Shown one piece after another: positions 1 through 14,773 of a stretch of DNA of 64,000 nt; positions within the stretch are counted from its first letter, which is position 1; the number at the start of each line of letters is the position of its first letter. The position numbers and the translations under genes were made by a program. The notes under the pieces are model-generated. The model searched no databases. It saw only the letters and a list, made by a program, of their open reading frames with translations, and was not told the DNA's origin. The DNA is from Entoloma clypeatum (Eukaryota > Basidiomycota > Agaricomycetes > Agaricales > Entolomataceae): NCBI GenBank assembly GCA_963565915.1, contig OY751487.1:4030001-4094000 (forward strand), in the 5' to 3' direction.

Positions 1-2
1 GT

Positions 3-571
3 CCCAACAAGTTCCGTGTTTTTGCGAGGGTTGTTGACTTCCATCCCTGGGATTTGGGGAATGCTGTGATTCCTTGGTGCAAAAAGTGTGACCAAATGTA
101 TGTCTATGACAATTTCGACATTCTCTTATCCTTAGGTTCATGTGCCAGAGTTCCGGAGACGCATATAGCATGCCCTGATTGTTTGGACTCTGACCATGAG
201 TTCTTGGACTACGTCTACCAAGTATATTTCCGAATACGGGACGAGGAAGGAAACGAACTTGATATATCCGTGAACAATGAAGTGGGTTCTTTCTTGCTCT
301 TTTTCCTTCATATCTGTACAAATTTCTGGTATAGTGTCCTATCTTTGAGGGTCTCAAACGGACAGACGTACGGGCCGACAAAGTTGCATATAATGCTCTC
401 CTAAGCAGGCTAACACCCATGATCGGGAATTTGGTGAAGGCTCATGAAGCTATCACGGGCAAATCAACAGACATCGTATGCGACACGCCGCTTTTGTCCC
501 TGATTCTTGATAGTTGGGCGTCGCAGAACCAAAGGGCATATTGTCTTGCACAATGCGAGGACGTGTTATGA
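3..571 (+). CDS. POT1-like telomere end-binding protein, C-terminal part (5' end outside window)
   Basis: The gene is already open at the window edge and ends at TGA 569-571. Exons are 3-281 and 335-571 (phase 0, 53-nt intron). The first exon begins PNKFRVFARVVDFHPWD and then shows a zinc-ribbon-like cysteine set, WCKKC followed about 30 residues later by CPDC. This set sits inside what reads like an OB fold (strand YQVYFRIRDEEGNELDISV). That layout is known for the C-terminal OB fold of POT1, which binds the telomeric overhang and partner proteins. It is also seen in RPA1 domain C, so RPA-like proteins are the main alternative. No other domain is visible because the N-terminal part lies outside the window. 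The family call is from motif memory and is moderate. Confidence 0.45.
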
Positions 572-829
572 TGACTTGAGCATGACTTTTCTTTATGCTT
601 CCTGTAATCCAGATAGTATTATAGAATTGTGAACGTTATAGACAACTGCCAAGAACCTTCAACCTCATGGGACAGCTTTGTCTGAATCTAATTTATCACT
701 TTGCCAGGGGTTTCCAGTTTCATCACCATCTCGGTTTGATGGGTGATCTCACTGCATTTAGTTTATCAAGCTCTGCATCGGAATGATGGGTCTCCACGTT
801 GACAGGTTCAACAATTCCCCTCAAGAGTC

Positions 830-3541
830 ATGCGATTTTTCTGGACGCTGGTCGTAGCCCTTCTCGCACACAAGACTGCTCTTGCAACAGCGCCCAGGCG
901 GCGTTCATACGACACTCACAACTACTATGTGGTGGAACATGACCCGAGGATCAATTCCGGTGCATCGCTGGCCGATGTTGAGCGTGCATTGGGAGTAGAG
1001 GTCGTTGAACAGGTTGGAGAGCTCCACGACCACTGGCTGGTACGGAGCGAAAAGCCTCTAGAAGACTTGGCTGCTCGTGACGAAAGTCAGGAAGAGCTCG
1101 ATCCTGTCCTCGAAACGTTCAAGAGCTTGCACCTCAAGGCTAACTCAAGAAGACTGGCATCGCGCTCTGAAGATGGCCTTCAAGCTCGTGCGATCGTTTC
1201 GTCTGTCCGGCATCTGGCGCGCCAAAATCTTGAACAACGGTACAAACGTGCTCCCCCTCCCATCCGACCACCAGCTTCTGCAGCCGGTGTCGCTGAACGG
1301 TTCGGAATAATTGATCCCATGTTTACCAGGCAGTGGCATATCGTCAACGATGAGTATCCTGAACACATGATGAATGTCGCTCCTGTATGGGATATGGGTA
1401 TCACTGGCAAAGGCGTCATCTCATCTGTAGTCGATGATGGTCTTGATTTCACTAGCGAGGATCTCGCAGAAAACTTTGTGGGCACATTCCTAATAATTAT
1501 TCATGAACCAGGGCTCATAGAACCATAGGACGTAGAACACTCGTATGATTTCAATGACCACGAACCCCTTCCCTATCCCAAGAAGTCGCATGACCGCCAC
1601 GGTACTCGCTGCGCTGGCCAAATCGCTGCCGGGAAGAATAATAACTGTGGTATCGGAATCGCTTATGAATCCAAGGTCGCGGCTGTGAGAATCCTCTCAG
1701 CGCCAATCCACGATGTGGATGAAGCCGCTGCCTTGAATTATGGATTTCAGAACGTCTCCGTCTACAGTTGTAGTTGGGGTCCCCGAGACAACGGGAAAGC
1801 CATGGGAGCCCCTTCCTACCTGATCCAGAAGGCCGTACTCAACGGGATTAACAATGGTCGAGCAGGGAAAGGCTCAATCTTTGTCTTTGCAAGCGGAAAC
1901 GGTGGTGGTCATGATGATCAGTGCAATTTTGATGGCTACACAAATAGCATCTATTCAGTGACGGTTGGGGCTGTCGATTATCAAGGGCAACATCCGTACT
2001 ACTCAGAAGCATGCGCGGCCAATATGATTGTTGCCTACAGCTCCGGAGGTGGACAGCACATCGTTCGTGCTCATTGACAGTCGTTTTTACATGTTACTCA
2101 CAGTTTGACAGGTGACCACCGACAAAGGGAGCAATAAATGTGCTACTAACCATGGTGGGACGTCGGCAGCTGCTCCTAACGCAGCTGCAGTGTTCGTTCT
2201 TGCTCTCCAAGCTCGGTAAGTCATTGATTCCTCCTTACCATTCTTGTTTCTGATGCCTTTTAAGACCTGATCTGACGTGGAGGGACATCCAATATCTATC
2301 CGTCGAAACTGCCAAGATGATCAATCCGGAAGACCCTGACTGGGAGACAATCGCAAGCGGCCGGCGATACAGTTATAAGTATGGCTTTGGTGTTCTGGAC
2401 GCCCATAAATTCGTCACTGCTGCTCAGAAATGGAAATTGGTGAAGCCCCAGGCTTGGTTTGATTCCTCAACGATTCGACTGGAGGGTGGCAAGATGGATG
2501 GATCAAAGAAATTTACCGGTGGTGCACCCATAAGGCCAGATGGCGTTAAAAGCAAGATCACTATTACAGAAGATATGCTCAACGAGAATAACTTCGAGTC
2601 TTTGGAGCACATCACCATTCAGGTCTGGATCGATCATACTAGACGTGGGGATGTAGAAGTTGAACTTGTGAGCCCAAACGGAATCAAGAGTGTCCTAGGA
2701 AAGATGCGCTCTGGTGACGAGGCAACAACTGGCTTTCCTGGCTGGGTTTTCATGTCAGTCAAACACTGGTTAGTAATTCTTTTATGTGGAAATTTTGCTG
2801 TGCGCTAACAGTAGGAAAAGGGGTGAAAACCCTATCGGAGATTGGACTATTAGAGTATCCGACCAAGTGTCAGAGGAAGAGTCGGGCAAATTCCTCGGCT
2901 GGAGGATGAAGTTTTGGGGAACGACCATGGATCCATCAAAGGCTGAAAAATACGAGATTCCACTCGTTGACGATGTCCTTCCGCCTGTCAATGATCCATA
3001 CAGGCCCGTTATCGCCGTCCCAACTGTCACCAAAACCCATAGCAAACCGACCGATTATCTTCTCGAGGATGCTCCATTCACATCCACTTCGAAGCCGACA
3101 TCCTCGGAGCAGAGCGACTGTGACAGTCTTCTAGCAGATCTGTCGAAGACCTTCAAAGCACATAGGACACTCTTCAGTGGCCTAGGGGTGGTTGTGTTGA
3201 TGGGCTTGGTTGCCGGAACTATCTTGTTGAGAAGACGTGCAGAGTCCCTAAAACACTATACATCCATCGGAGCGGATGATCAATCGATGGCTGCCCTCGG
3301 TACTGCATCATTCGGGCCAGAACGAGAGGACCTTGGACGCAGCCCTGGGGGCAGACACCCTCAAGATCGGGTTGCTGTGGGACTAGGATTCCATTCTAGT
3401 TTCCTGGATGACGATGACTTGTCGACAGCTGGCACGGGATTGCCGCCTAAATATCGGGACGAGCCTGAACGCGGGGATACTCCAGTGACACCAACGAGAG
3501 CCGTGAATGTTCCAGATGTCCGCATAACAAGTCCATGCTGA
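830..3541 (+). CDS. kexin-like subtilisin-type proprotein convertase, copy A
   Basis: This is a membrane-anchored Golgi serine protease that would cleave secretory precursors after Lys-Arg. Exons are 830-1477, 1529-2062, 2112-2215, 2265-2768 and 2821-3541, giving 836 residues. A signal peptide (about 1-20) is followed by a propeptide ending at KR139-140, the likely autocleavage site. The subtilisin domain has Asp202 (VVDDGLD), His240 (RHGTRC), oxyanion Asn340 (FASGNGG) and Ser412 (GGTSAAAP). A P/proprotein domain covers about 470-620. A Thr/Ser/Pro-rich stalk, one membrane segment (about 716-735, followed by RRR) and a cytosolic tail complete it. The last intron uses acceptor AAAAG, chosen because it restores the WGENPIGDW motif seen in copy B. 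The 258 bp upstream of the start (572-829) shows no other gene. The next gene is a tandem paralogue with the same exon plan. Confidence 0.93.
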
Positions 3542-3713
3542 GCAGTCCCGCGCTGTTATGTTGCATACAATGTATCATCTGCATTTACATCTACATATGA
3601 CCTTGGAATGAATGAATCGATGCCTATTACTAGCTTGAGACGTGAGAAAATTCAAAATACTTTGTGGAAACGTAGCGGACACGACGCAACTCATTAGCCG
3701 CTTCAGCTTCCAT

Positions 3714-6537
3714 ATGATGAAGCTGCCGTGGACGCTGGTTATCGCCCTTTTATTGCAGCAACCTGTACTCGGCCTGAGGCCTACGAAGCGGTCATACCAT
3801 ACGCACAACTACTATGTTATCGAGCACGACCCGCTGGCCGGGGCATCGCTGACCGACATAGCCAGAACCCTACGCGTGGAAGTCGTGGAACAGGCTGGGG
3901 AGCTTCAGCACTTCTGGCTTGTCCGGGCACAAAAACCAGATTTAACTTCGCGGAGTAACGACCCAGATCCTATCACTCAAGCATTCAACGACCTACGAAG
4001 GAGGACTGCACATCACCTGCCACGCTCAGAAGATGACCTTACCGCTCATGCCGTCGCTTCGTCCATCAAATATCTTGCTCTGCAAACCCGTCGTCAAAGG
4101 GTCAAGCGAGCGCCACCCCCGATACCTGCGTTTCATCACTCTTCTGTCCAAGAAGTCGCCGTACATTTCGGTGTTGCCGACCCCTTGTTTCCCGAACAAT
4201 GGCACCTCGTCAACGACGACCACCCCGAACACATGCACAATGTTACCCCCGTCTGGGAGATGGGAATAACTGGAAAAGGCGTTATCTCGTCACTCGTGGA
4301 CGATGGCCTGGACTATACGAGTGAAGACCTTGTTGAAAACTTCGTGCGCTTCACGCCTTACCTCCCGTCGATTCTTCTAATTTTTTATTCTCTAAAAGGA
4401 CCAAGATGACTCGTACGACTTCAATGACCACGAGCCTTTGCCAACTCCAAAAAAATTCGACGATCATCATGGAACCCGATGTGCTGGGCAAGTTGCTGCT
4501 GGGAAGAATAACGCTTGTGGCATCGGCATTGCCTATGAATCAAAGGTCGCAGGTGTTCGCATCTTGTCTGGCCCAATATCAGACGTCGATGAGGCAGCTG
4601 CTCTTAATTACGGTTTCCAAAACGTCTCTATCTATAGCTGCAGTTGGGGACCTCCTGACAATGGGCAGGCGATGGACGGTCCGAACTATCTCATCAGAAA
4701 AGCCGTCGTAAATGGCATCAACAACGGGAGAGGTGGAAAAGGTTCTGTTTTCGTCTTCGCTAGTGGCAACGGAGCGGCAAGCGGTGATCAATGCAATTTC
4801 GACGGCTACACCAATAGCATTTATTCAGTCACAGTGTCCGCAGTGGACTACAAGGGCCTACATCCTTTTTACTCAGAGCCATGTGCAGCTAACATGGTCG
4901 TTGCGTATAGTTCTGGCAGTGGCAAACATATCGTTCGACAATCTCTTTTTTTCACTTCCTCCTTTATCTCATCTAGCTGGTTTGCAGGTCACAACCGATA
5001 AAGGCACAAACGCTTGCGCAAAATCTCATGGAGGAACTTCCGCGGCCGCCCCCAATGCTGTCGGTGTATTTGCCCTTGCGTTGGAGGTTCGGTGTGTGCT
5101 TCATTCCTGGAATAGAGACGCCTCGAATAACGATTGGTGATACAGTCCTGACTTGACATGGCGTGATATCCAGTATCTGTGCGTTGAAAATGCCCGAATG
5201 ATTAATCCAGGGGACCCGGACTGGGAAAAAACCGCTACTGGCAGGCTCTATAGCTACAAATATGGCTTCGGTGTTTTGGACGCTGCAAAATATGTTACAG
5301 CCGCCCGAACATGGAATTTGGTCAAGCCTCAGGCGTGGCTTGAAACCCCAGCTGTTCAGCTGGAGAATGGCACTATGCTTCTAGAAGGGCAATATTCAGG
5401 CGGCCAGTTCATTGGTCACGGTGGCATTGAAAGCACAATGACGATTACAAAAGAGATGCTTGTTGAGAATAACTTCGAGTCTTTGGAACACATTAACGTG
5501 AGAGTCTGGATCCGACACACCACTCGTGGCGATGTCGAAGTTGAAATCGTCAGTCCGAACGGGATCAAAAGCATTTTGGCCAGTCGGCGTCGTGGCGACC
5601 GAGAGGGCAGTGGGTACCCCGGCTGGATGTTCATGTCAGTAAAACACTGGTGAGCGTCTTTGTATCTCACTCGGCTGGCTGCTGAACCTTCTGCAGGGGT
5701 GAAGATCCCGTCGGTGACTGGACCATCAGAGTTTCAGATCAAGGTACGCTACACAACAGCAACGGCACATTCCTGGGGTGGAACATGATGTTCTGGGGAA
5801 CTACCATCGACCCATCCAAAGCCAGGAAATATGAGCTTCCCGTGGTTGATAATGTACTTCCAGTACACATTAAGCCTCCCCTGGTCCCAGCACCGTCGAC
5901 CACCAAAGTTCTCACGAAGCCCACTGCTCATCTTCCTGGGGATCACGGAACCGCACCTGGAGAAAATACCAGTCCTGCTTTCTCCTCAGCACACCCGGGT
6001 GCCAGTGCCACTGCGACATCGACTCCTACTGCCGATGAAGGCTGGTTCCCAAGCATGTCGAACCTCGTATCCAACCAGAAATGGTTCTTCGGTGCCATCG
6101 GGATAGTTGCATTGTTTGGGACAGGGATGGCAGTTTTCCTCTGGCGACGACGGATGGCACGCCTCGCCAATTACTCCTCTCTCCCCGCAGGCGAAGAAAT
6201 GTCGATGAGTGCTCTTATGACAGGCTATCGTAGTGGTGCTCCCCCAGGCACATCCCGTCCGACCAGGGAATTGTACGATGCATTCGGGGAAGTGTCGGAT
6301 GATGAGCACGACGTTGATGAAGGGAGAGCTCTTCGGGGTCAAGTCTCGACAGGCATAGGATTCACCTCTGGGTTTTTAGATGACGATGACGAGGCTACTG
6401 AACCTCCTACTGCTCGTGCCGGTAGATATCGTGATGAGCCTGAAACATCCCATACTGCGAAAAGTGGTCAACCCCGAACGCCGAGTCCACATGGCAGCGG
6501 GGACACCGCAGAGAGTTGGGAACATGCTTCTTCATAA
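3714..6537 (+). CDS. kexin-like subtilisin-type proprotein convertase, copy B
   Basis: This is the second tandem kexin gene, 172 bp after copy A. Exons are 3714-4343, 4399-4932, 4988-5091, 5146-5649 and 5697-6537, giving 870 residues. Exons 2, 3 and 4 have exactly the lengths of copy A (534, 104, 504 nt) and the same phases. The order is signal peptide (MMKLPWTLVIALLL...), propeptide ending KR131-132, Asp196, His234, Asn334, Ser406, P domain, and a longer Ser/Thr/Pro stalk than copy A. A membrane segment (FFGAIGIVALFGTGMAVFLW) follows, then an acidic tail. Two adjacent ATGs (3714, 3717) are possible starts; the open frame upstream to 3642 lacks a signal peptide, so I did not use it. All catalytic residues are present, so both copies look functional. 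I cannot tell which is the orthologue of yeast KEX2. Confidence 0.93.
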
Positions 6538-6779
6538 GCTCATCGTTGGAGGGACTTCGCTTTCTGGATTTGATAACTTGGATGCATGTACATATTCGCT
6601 GTACCACACATACCCCCCATTCAGCGGTGACTGAATTATGGTACGAGTGAGGCTGATTCTTAGATGGATTTACAACATACAAGGAAAGGAGATAACAGAT
6701 ACGATATCAGAGAAACCTAATTTATAAAACGCAGTTTAGAACCACTGGCAACCCGGACCCAAATATCGATACCCTCGTA

Positions 6780-9480
<2,701 letters not shown>

Positions 9481-9532
9481 GGTTGTGGTTGGATCGGGGT
9501 TTGAACGGGGAGGTTGTGTATGAACTCTCAAG
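9481..9532. promoter_or_regulatory. 52-bp divergent promoter between MCM7 and DNA methyltransferase start codons
   Basis: Only 52 bp separate the MCM7 ATG (minus, 9480) from the methyltransferase ATG (plus, 9533). No TATA box is obvious. The 5' leaders must be extremely short, or the transcription start sites lie inside the opposite gene and the transcripts overlap. Sharing such a short control region suggests coordinated S-phase expression; this is inference from layout only. Confidence 0.6.
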
Positions 9533-12500
9533 ATGAAGCGTCCTCGTTTGATTCCCGTCGTCGAAATAACTACTCGACCTTCCAAGTTTGAAAAACGCCA
9601 CGTATCCTCATCCTCCACTGAACCCCCCAGCCCGCCAAGCAAGAAGCGAAGACATGAATTGGACACAAATATCTGCGACAACGTATAAAAGTCTCACATT
9701 TTGGATCCATTGTCATTTACTTTTTTCTGGCAGACCACGTTCGAGATTCCGAACTCTCCCACTGTTTCAGACTTTGAGGTCCAGGTGTGTATAATCCACA
9801 ATTGACTTGCGGTGACCTCAAGTCATATTGTTTCGAAGGCAAAAACAATCTCCGAAAATGACTTTCCCGCTTCGCCTACGGTCTCCGACTTTGCGGTGCC
9901 AGATACATCGACTTTTGAGTCTTCTGAAGGCGAAGCTTTCGTGAATTCGCATCCTCCTGCTATCTCTCCACGAGGTCTACCGATGGCGTCTAGCTCCAAT
10001 GTCAAGCTGGAGGAATTACCAGGTGGAGGAAACTCGTCATATTTGTGTCTTCTGCTCACGCATCTTGCAGAGCCATATACTTATGAAGTCATGGACGACG
10101 AAATTCTCGAGGATGAAGAACTTCTTATCCCGGGGGAGAGCCCTTTTGACAACTCAGCGTCTGGAACTGACAGTGGCGAGGAAGACCTCCCAGTACGGCT
10201 TCTGGGAAGCTTCACGATCTATGACATGGAGACAAATATCACTGTTCCCGTTGGGGAACTAATGATGCTCAGCTTCGATATCCCAGGGAGAAAGCGCTAC
10301 AGCGCCTCTGGAATTGCTCAAGCCTGGACAGATACAGATGATGATGAAGAAGATCCTGACGATGATGAAGATGAAAGTGAGGCTCCTGTCCCGAACACGG
10401 GAGAATGGGTGAAGCTTTCGGAAATCCTCACGTTCGACATCCACCACTACTCTGATGTGACAAAATCCTTAGACAGGTTCGTTTGCATGCAAATGACTGT
10501 ATGTAGATATACGAAATTGAATTCTAATAACTCGATGTTTCATATACAGCAAAATGTACATCCGGACCAAGTATGCTTGGTATATCCTTGACGCGCCTTC
10601 GGCAGGTTATCGGCCCTTCTTTTTGAGATTTTGGATCCAACATCGAGTCCTTCATGTACTTGCTTCAACAGCAATGGAAACCCCACGGATGACACATGAA
10701 GAATTCATCCAATCTCTTCAATTGTCTGACACATCAAATGAACTGACAAGATCAACGTTCGATTTCCTTGCCAGAGATCTCACACATGATGATACTGAGT
10801 CTGAGGATGTGGTAAGTACCTTCTCTCTCTATGCCCTGACATATTGATTTGTGTGTAACCATCAGAAAGCATACATCCTTGCCACCCTTCCTGAGATATG
10901 CAAGCAGAATAAGATACGAATTACTCGTGTCCCTGCTATCAAGAAGTACCTTGGTTTTACAGAGCTCCTTGATGATACCGACTATTCCCGCTCCCCACGT
11001 AAAGGCAAAGCCAAGGCAGTTCTAAGAAACAACCAGGCATTGAAGGACAAAGAAAAATATGTCCTCAAGCATCGTACCCAGACTGTGGTCACCCCCATTG
11101 TTCTGCGAATTGCGAGGAATCTCTTCAAGGGTAACCTTGAGGTTGCTGGTTCCTCTACATTTGACGAGATGGATGGGAATGTTGCGGCTGAAATCGACAA
11201 TATTCAAGCTCATCACTCAGATCCAAAGAGCATGAAGTGGGGAGAAGAAATACCTGGAGGATGCAAATATTATGAAAGCATTATCATGGATGGGGTGGAA
11301 TATTTTGTATGTATCTCCCACTACTACTCTGAGCACTATCTGACTTGCTTGTAACTGTCAGGTTGGTGACGATGTCATGGTTAACCCTGGCAATGATGAT
11401 GACATGATCAGGGCCCGAAATGCAGAATCCAATGCGTCTCAATCGGTCAACTCATATGCAAATCGACTTTGGTATCTCCGAGTTATATTCCTTGCTTATG
11501 CATCTGATATTGTGCGTACAGGTTCTGTCGAATATGTTACTTTTATGAAGAAGTCGTGAATGGGAAACCAGTCAAAATGTTTCACGGCCAATGGTTTGTT
11601 CATGGATCTAAGACTATTCTGCAAGAAACATCTCATTCAAAAGCAATGTATCTTACCAATACATGCGAGAGCAACCGCACAGCAAGCATCTTCAAAAAGT
11701 GCAAAATAACAATGATGGCAAAAGATGATGCAGAGGCAGTTGATGATGGGAAACCTGATGCTAATGACTTTCACTGCAGGTAACATTGAATGCTGCACTG
11801 CATACTGTCATCATTGACCCTCATTGCAGCATGGCATATATTGAAGAGAAAGTGGAATTCCTCAACCTTCCTGAGCAAGACGAGATCGAGGAACTTTTAT
11901 CTTTCCTTGAGGCTTACAAGCCCTGCATCTCATGTGGGATGGCAGCTCAAGAAAGGCAAAAGGAGTTTTGCAGCATCGACAACCGTCGTGGTTTTGTAAA
12001 ACATGGTGTCAAGTATCATCAGAAGGATTTTGTTTATATCCTTCCCCGCGAAAATATCGGTGTCCTTGGAATAGGTCAGATAGTGAAGATAAAAGGACTT
12101 CCGCATGAACCTCTGATCACCGTTCGTTGCTTCGGGCGGTATGATGATTATGTTCTAGACCAGTCAAGGAAACCTGGCCAAAATTCTGCACCTTTCTCCG
12201 ATGAGGTGAGTATTCTCAGCCAGCCGATATGACAGATTGACCTATAGATGTCCAGCGACGTCTGTATCGCCAACAAGATTCAAAAGAAGTCCTTCCGAAC
12301 CAACTTGATGGTCTTTGTTACGTGCGGCAGCTAACGGAAGCCGCTGACATCGACGAGTGGGTCCAACACGATGATCATTTTTATGTTGATTTGGAAGAGG
12401 ACGACGACGGATCTCTCATCGAGATGGATGAGGACATATTGGCATATTGCAATATATGCTATGAAGAGCGTAAGGCAAAGCTAAGCCGCAATCGCGAGTT

Positions 12501-14710
12501 AACTGCCTGGAACGCTCCACTTGTGGGGTTGGAGTTGTTCAGTGGTACGAAATACTTGCTCCATTCTTTCGCAGCCAATGATTCTTATTTGACGCTAGGC
12601 GCTGGAGGGCTAGGGACCGGAATGGACATGTCCGGTTTCATCGAAACGAGATATGCTGTAGAATTTTCCCCATCCGCTGCCACCACTTATCGGTATGTGG
12701 TGTTGCAGTAAGGAAGGAGGTTAAATTTTCTGATGTCACTTCTTAGGGCAAACCATCCTCGAACAACAGTTTATTGTCAAGATTCCAGTTTGCTGCTCAG
12801 GCACGCTACTGAAACCGAAGAGGGGAAACGACCCGGACCTCTCCTTTCCAATAACGGTAAAAATAATTGTCCTGCCCTGCCGAAGAGGGGCGAGATTGAC
12901 ATTATCTACGGTGGTAGGAGATATTTGAAAGTTTCCGGAAGGTTTCCGGGCGATGACTCTGGTTGCTAGGTCCTCCATGCCAATCTTTCAGTCGGGCAAA
13001 TCACAGTCGGGTACGTCCCATTGTCTTCTCAGATGGTACTTGTAACCGAAAGTCCTGTTTTCCGCAGCGCGCCGATGATATCCGGTAATGAAAAGCTACT
13101 CCCGCACTTCTGCCGTACTTAACGTCTCTGCAGATCCACATTACCAGGCAACATGCTCAGCTATGTCGAGCATTATAATCCGAGCTACTTTCTCCTTGAA
13201 AACGTTGCAGGATTGCTTGATTACCCTCTGATGAGTACTAATAACGGTCGCGCTCTCGAAGGCGGCATCAAGAGTGGCGTTGTAAAATTCATAATGAGGA
13301 CACTGATTGCTTTAGGGTAATGACTTTGTTCGGGTTCCCGGGTGCATCTCACTCTTGTCACCGCAGGTATCAGGTACGGTACAATCTTATGCAAGCTGGT
13401 CAATACGGTGCTCCCCAAAGCCGTCGGCGCGTCATTTTTTTGGGTGCGAAGCGGGGCCTGAAACTTCCTATGCACCCGGTGCCTATGTATGCCTACCCGA
13501 GAGGGGTGCATCGCAGTGCCCTCCCCACTGGCGGATTCTTGCTGCCGGTATCCAGGAGTCTAGTGGGAGAAGAACCTCACCAATGTGCACCCCTACGTCC
13601 CATTACGGTCAACGACGCTATTGGGGATCTGGTATGTGGTTTTGATTTGCAAGGTTGTGTACTCACAGGAAGGTTCGAAACAGGCGCTATTTGACTGGTA
13701 CGGACCTTCTTCTTCCGGCTTGGACCAATCTCTAATTTCATTCTTAGGATCAACCCGCATGCTGTCATCCCAGCCAAGCCAAAAGACAAGCAAGAAGCAG
13801 CTCGGCGTCAGGGACTCGGTATTGCACGATTCGATGCTGTTTTTGAACGAGGTGCAAAAGATGTTCTACCTGGCTTCCCTGCCGGGGCCGTATATGCAAC
13901 AGAACCGAAAAACAGATATCAGAAGTGGTTGCGACAGAAAATGGGCCAGGGTGTCAAAGTGGAGGGTCACTATACAAAAAGATTTGGACCAAGGCTCGTT
14001 GAATCGTAAGTCTAGGTATTGGCATTTCGGTATCATTGCATTGACAACTGAGGTGCAGGACCACGATCATTCCTCTGAAGCCATTAGCAGATCACAGAGG
14101 TAAGTGATTTGGGACTCTAGGAATCGCATTTATCGATGTACGTTGGTGGCAGACCTTCCATTGGCATTGCAGCCTAACCATGCGAAGCCTGGCGGTGGTG
14201 GGAATGGGCAAGGAGAGAAGAAGGGTAAGTATCAACAAAAGATGACACATCCCAACATGGTTCATATTGTTTTGCAGCATTGTATGGTCGGATGGATGGT
14301 AATGGACAATTTAAATGTGCAATGACAACGCTGGCGCCCAATATGAAACGAACATGGGTACTTCACCCATCTGTAATCACTTTCATCTTATTCCTGCCGA
14401 TCTGTCAACTCATCTCTCTCTCATCAGCAAAAGCGGATCATCACCGTCCGGGAGTGTGCCCGAGCGCAGGGATTTCCTGACCACTACATCTTCAAATCCG
14501 CCGATAACACTCCACAAAAAATGGTCGACAATGTACGTCGCTGCTTCCAATTGGTCTTTGATAATTGTTGACTCTTGTCCTTTTCAGCAAGTCCGCCAGA
14601 TCGGGAACGCAGTGCCAGTACCACTGGCATTAGCTCTTGGGAAAGCAATTGGCGAAGCATTGTTGGAAGTATGGGAGAAGAACGCAAGAGATGGTAGTCC
14701 TGCTGTGTGA
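9533..14710 (+). CDS. DNMT1-type cytosine-5 DNA methyltransferase (RFD, two BAH, catalytic domain)
   Basis: This is a maintenance-type cytosine-5 methyltransferase acting on nuclear DNA. I place 23 exons summing to 4017 nt (1338 residues). They start at 9533, 9734, 9839, 10071, 10550, 10866, 11362, 11522, 11830, 12256, 12599, 12747, 12970, 13068, 13134, 13367, 13669, 13748, 14059, 14153, 14278, 14428 and 14588. An N-terminal basic and acidic region is followed by a replication-foci-like domain (YIRTKYAWYILDAPSAGYRP). Two BAH domains (about 500-650 and 650-790) come next; the second contains SDERRLYRQQ. Catalytic motifs are ELFSGAGG (I), PPCQSFS with Cys933 (IV), YFLLENV (VI), AGQYGAPQSRRR (VIII) and RQIGNAVPVPLA (X). 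Exon 14 is only 17 nt and exon 17 only 29 nt; exon 21 ends at 14372 to keep VLHP. The intact motif set predicts an active enzyme. Its likely targets include the repeats downstream. Confidence 0.93.
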
Positions 14711-14773
14711 TCTGCACCTGTGTGGAATTCGGGAAGTTTGATCTGTGCCACAACGTAATATAGAGACTGCAAT

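Noticed and set aside
10023..10070. Reading 10023-10070 as coding (16 extra residues) in the methyltransferase
   Set aside because: It is in frame without a stop, so possible, but it has GT-AG ends, typical intron length and a pyrimidine-rich 3' end. I treat it as an intron, with retention as an alternative isoform.
14358..14427. Methyltransferase exon 21 ending at 14357
   Set aside because: That donor would drop the VLHP residues conserved before the RECAR motif; the donor at 14373 keeps them with a 55-nt intron.
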